DNA of 14,178 nt from an archaeon (GTDB lineage Archaea > Nanobdellota > Nanobdellia > Pacearchaeales > GW2011-AR1): NCBI GenBank assembly GCA_030593225.1, contig JAUVHP010000021.1, forward strand, positions 1 to 14,178. Direction: 5' to 3'. The number at the start of each line of letters is the position of its first letter. Positions within the stretch are counted from its first letter, which is position 1. The notes below the pieces were generated by a model that did not search any database, was not told the origin of the DNA, and worked only from the letters and a program-made list of their open reading frames with translations. Made by a program: the position numbers and the translations under genes. This document shows, in pieces, positions 13,947-14,178 of this stretch.

Positions 13947-14178
13947 AGTATTTTAAAATTTTTAATCTATAAAAAATTGCTGCAGTTTCCCATAACATAC
14001 TCAGAACAGATTTCATATTTATTGTACTTCCAAACCGATATTTAATTTCAACAGGAACTTCTTTTATTTTATAACCTTCTTTATTTGCTACAACTAATAA
14101 TTCTAAATCAAATACATATCTTTTTATGGTAAGTTTGGGCAAATTTTTTTTAAGAACACTTGAATGAAATGCTTTTAT
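13930..14178 (-). CDS. C-terminal end of a DPM1-like GT2 (polyprenyl-phosphate sugar synthase), cut by the window edge
   Basis: The frame is open to the right edge of the window, so this is the last 82 residues of a longer gene whose start lies outside. The readable part runs from IKAFHSSVLKK through LTIKRYVFDLELLVVANKEG to YKIKEVPVEIKYRFGSTIN and MKSVLSMLWETAAIFYRLKI. The FDLELL segment, the KEVPV segment with its following charged turn, and GSTIN match the C-terminal end of dolichyl-phosphate mannosyltransferase-like GT2 enzymes, which transfer a sugar to polyprenyl phosphate at the cytosolic membrane face. No membrane domain follows, so it is the soluble DPM1 form. It is the first visible gene of the leftward operon and overlaps the next GT2 by 8 or 17 bp. 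An in-frame TTG at 14142 is not a credible start since it would cut into the fold. Confidence 0.75.
   Translation of the reverse strand: MKAFHSSVLKKNLPKLTIKRYVFDLELLVVANKEGYKIKEVPVEIKYRFGSTINMKSVLSMLWETAAIFYRLKILKYYGKNE

Noticed and set aside
14140..14142. TTG start for the last gene on the minus strand
   Set aside because: The reading frame stays open to the window edge and the residues upstream continue the DPM1-like fold, so the gene simply runs out of the window.

Overview
The window is a very AT-rich stretch of a surface-glycan (exopolysaccharide, S-layer or lipid-glycan type) biosynthesis island, and it looks archaeal. Every gene that opens a transcription unit lacks a Shine-Dalgarno site. 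Instead it has an 8-bp TATA-like box (TTTAAATA, TTTAAAAT, TTTATAAA, TTTTAAAA) centred about 25.5 bp before the ATG, the layout of archaeal TATA promoters with leaderless mRNAs. Genes inside operons instead have purine-rich Shine-Dalgarno sites or short stop/start overlaps. The very low GC and mix of genes would fit a DPANN lineage (Woesearchaeota or Pacearchaeota type), but that placement is inference; no rRNA, tRNA or ribosomal gene is present.

Layout. Positions 48-959 (+): RmlD-like nucleotide-sugar reductase. 952-2106 (-): GT4 glycosyltransferase, ending tail-to-tail with the first gene. 2205-3635 (+): radical SAM protein with an N-terminal B12-binding-type domain. 3636-4484 (-): GT2 glycosyltransferase. 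4535-5191 and 5188-6648 (+): a class I methyltransferase overlapping a second B12-type radical SAM protein by ATGA. 6645-6787 (+): the decayed remnant of a second copy of that methyltransferase. 6812-7882, 7886-8764 (+): GT4 and GT2 glycosyltransferases. 8801-10321 (+): polytopic GT-C glycosyltransferase (ArnT/PMT type). 10318-10617 (-): small Dabb-domain protein. 10677-14178 (-): an operon read leftward, holding the C-terminal end of a DPM1-like GT2, a second GT2, a CgeB-like glycosyltransferase and two methyltransferases.

How it fits together. The RmlD-like enzyme would make a deoxysugar nucleotide. The cytosolic GT4, GT2 and CgeB-like enzymes would build a lipid-linked glycan. Methyltransferases and B12/radical SAM enzymes would decorate it or its lipid. 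The DPM1-like enzyme and the GT-C protein could supply and use polyprenyl-phosphate sugars at the outer membrane face. Acceptor and sugar identities cannot be read from sequence.

The most notable points are: (1) the last gene of the leftward operon has a seven-unit AG repeat directly after its start codon, which puts the methyltransferase body out of frame; one unit fewer restores a 236-residue protein, suggesting a phase-variable switch; (2) one TATA box lies exactly midway between two divergent ATGs, 25.5 bp from each; (3) a tandem methyltransferase paralogue has been gutted by a deletion of about 490 bp, and the next gene's promoter now overlaps its old stop codon. No CRISPR array, insertion sequence, tRNA or rRNA was seen, and there is no gene-free stretch longer than about 165 bp.
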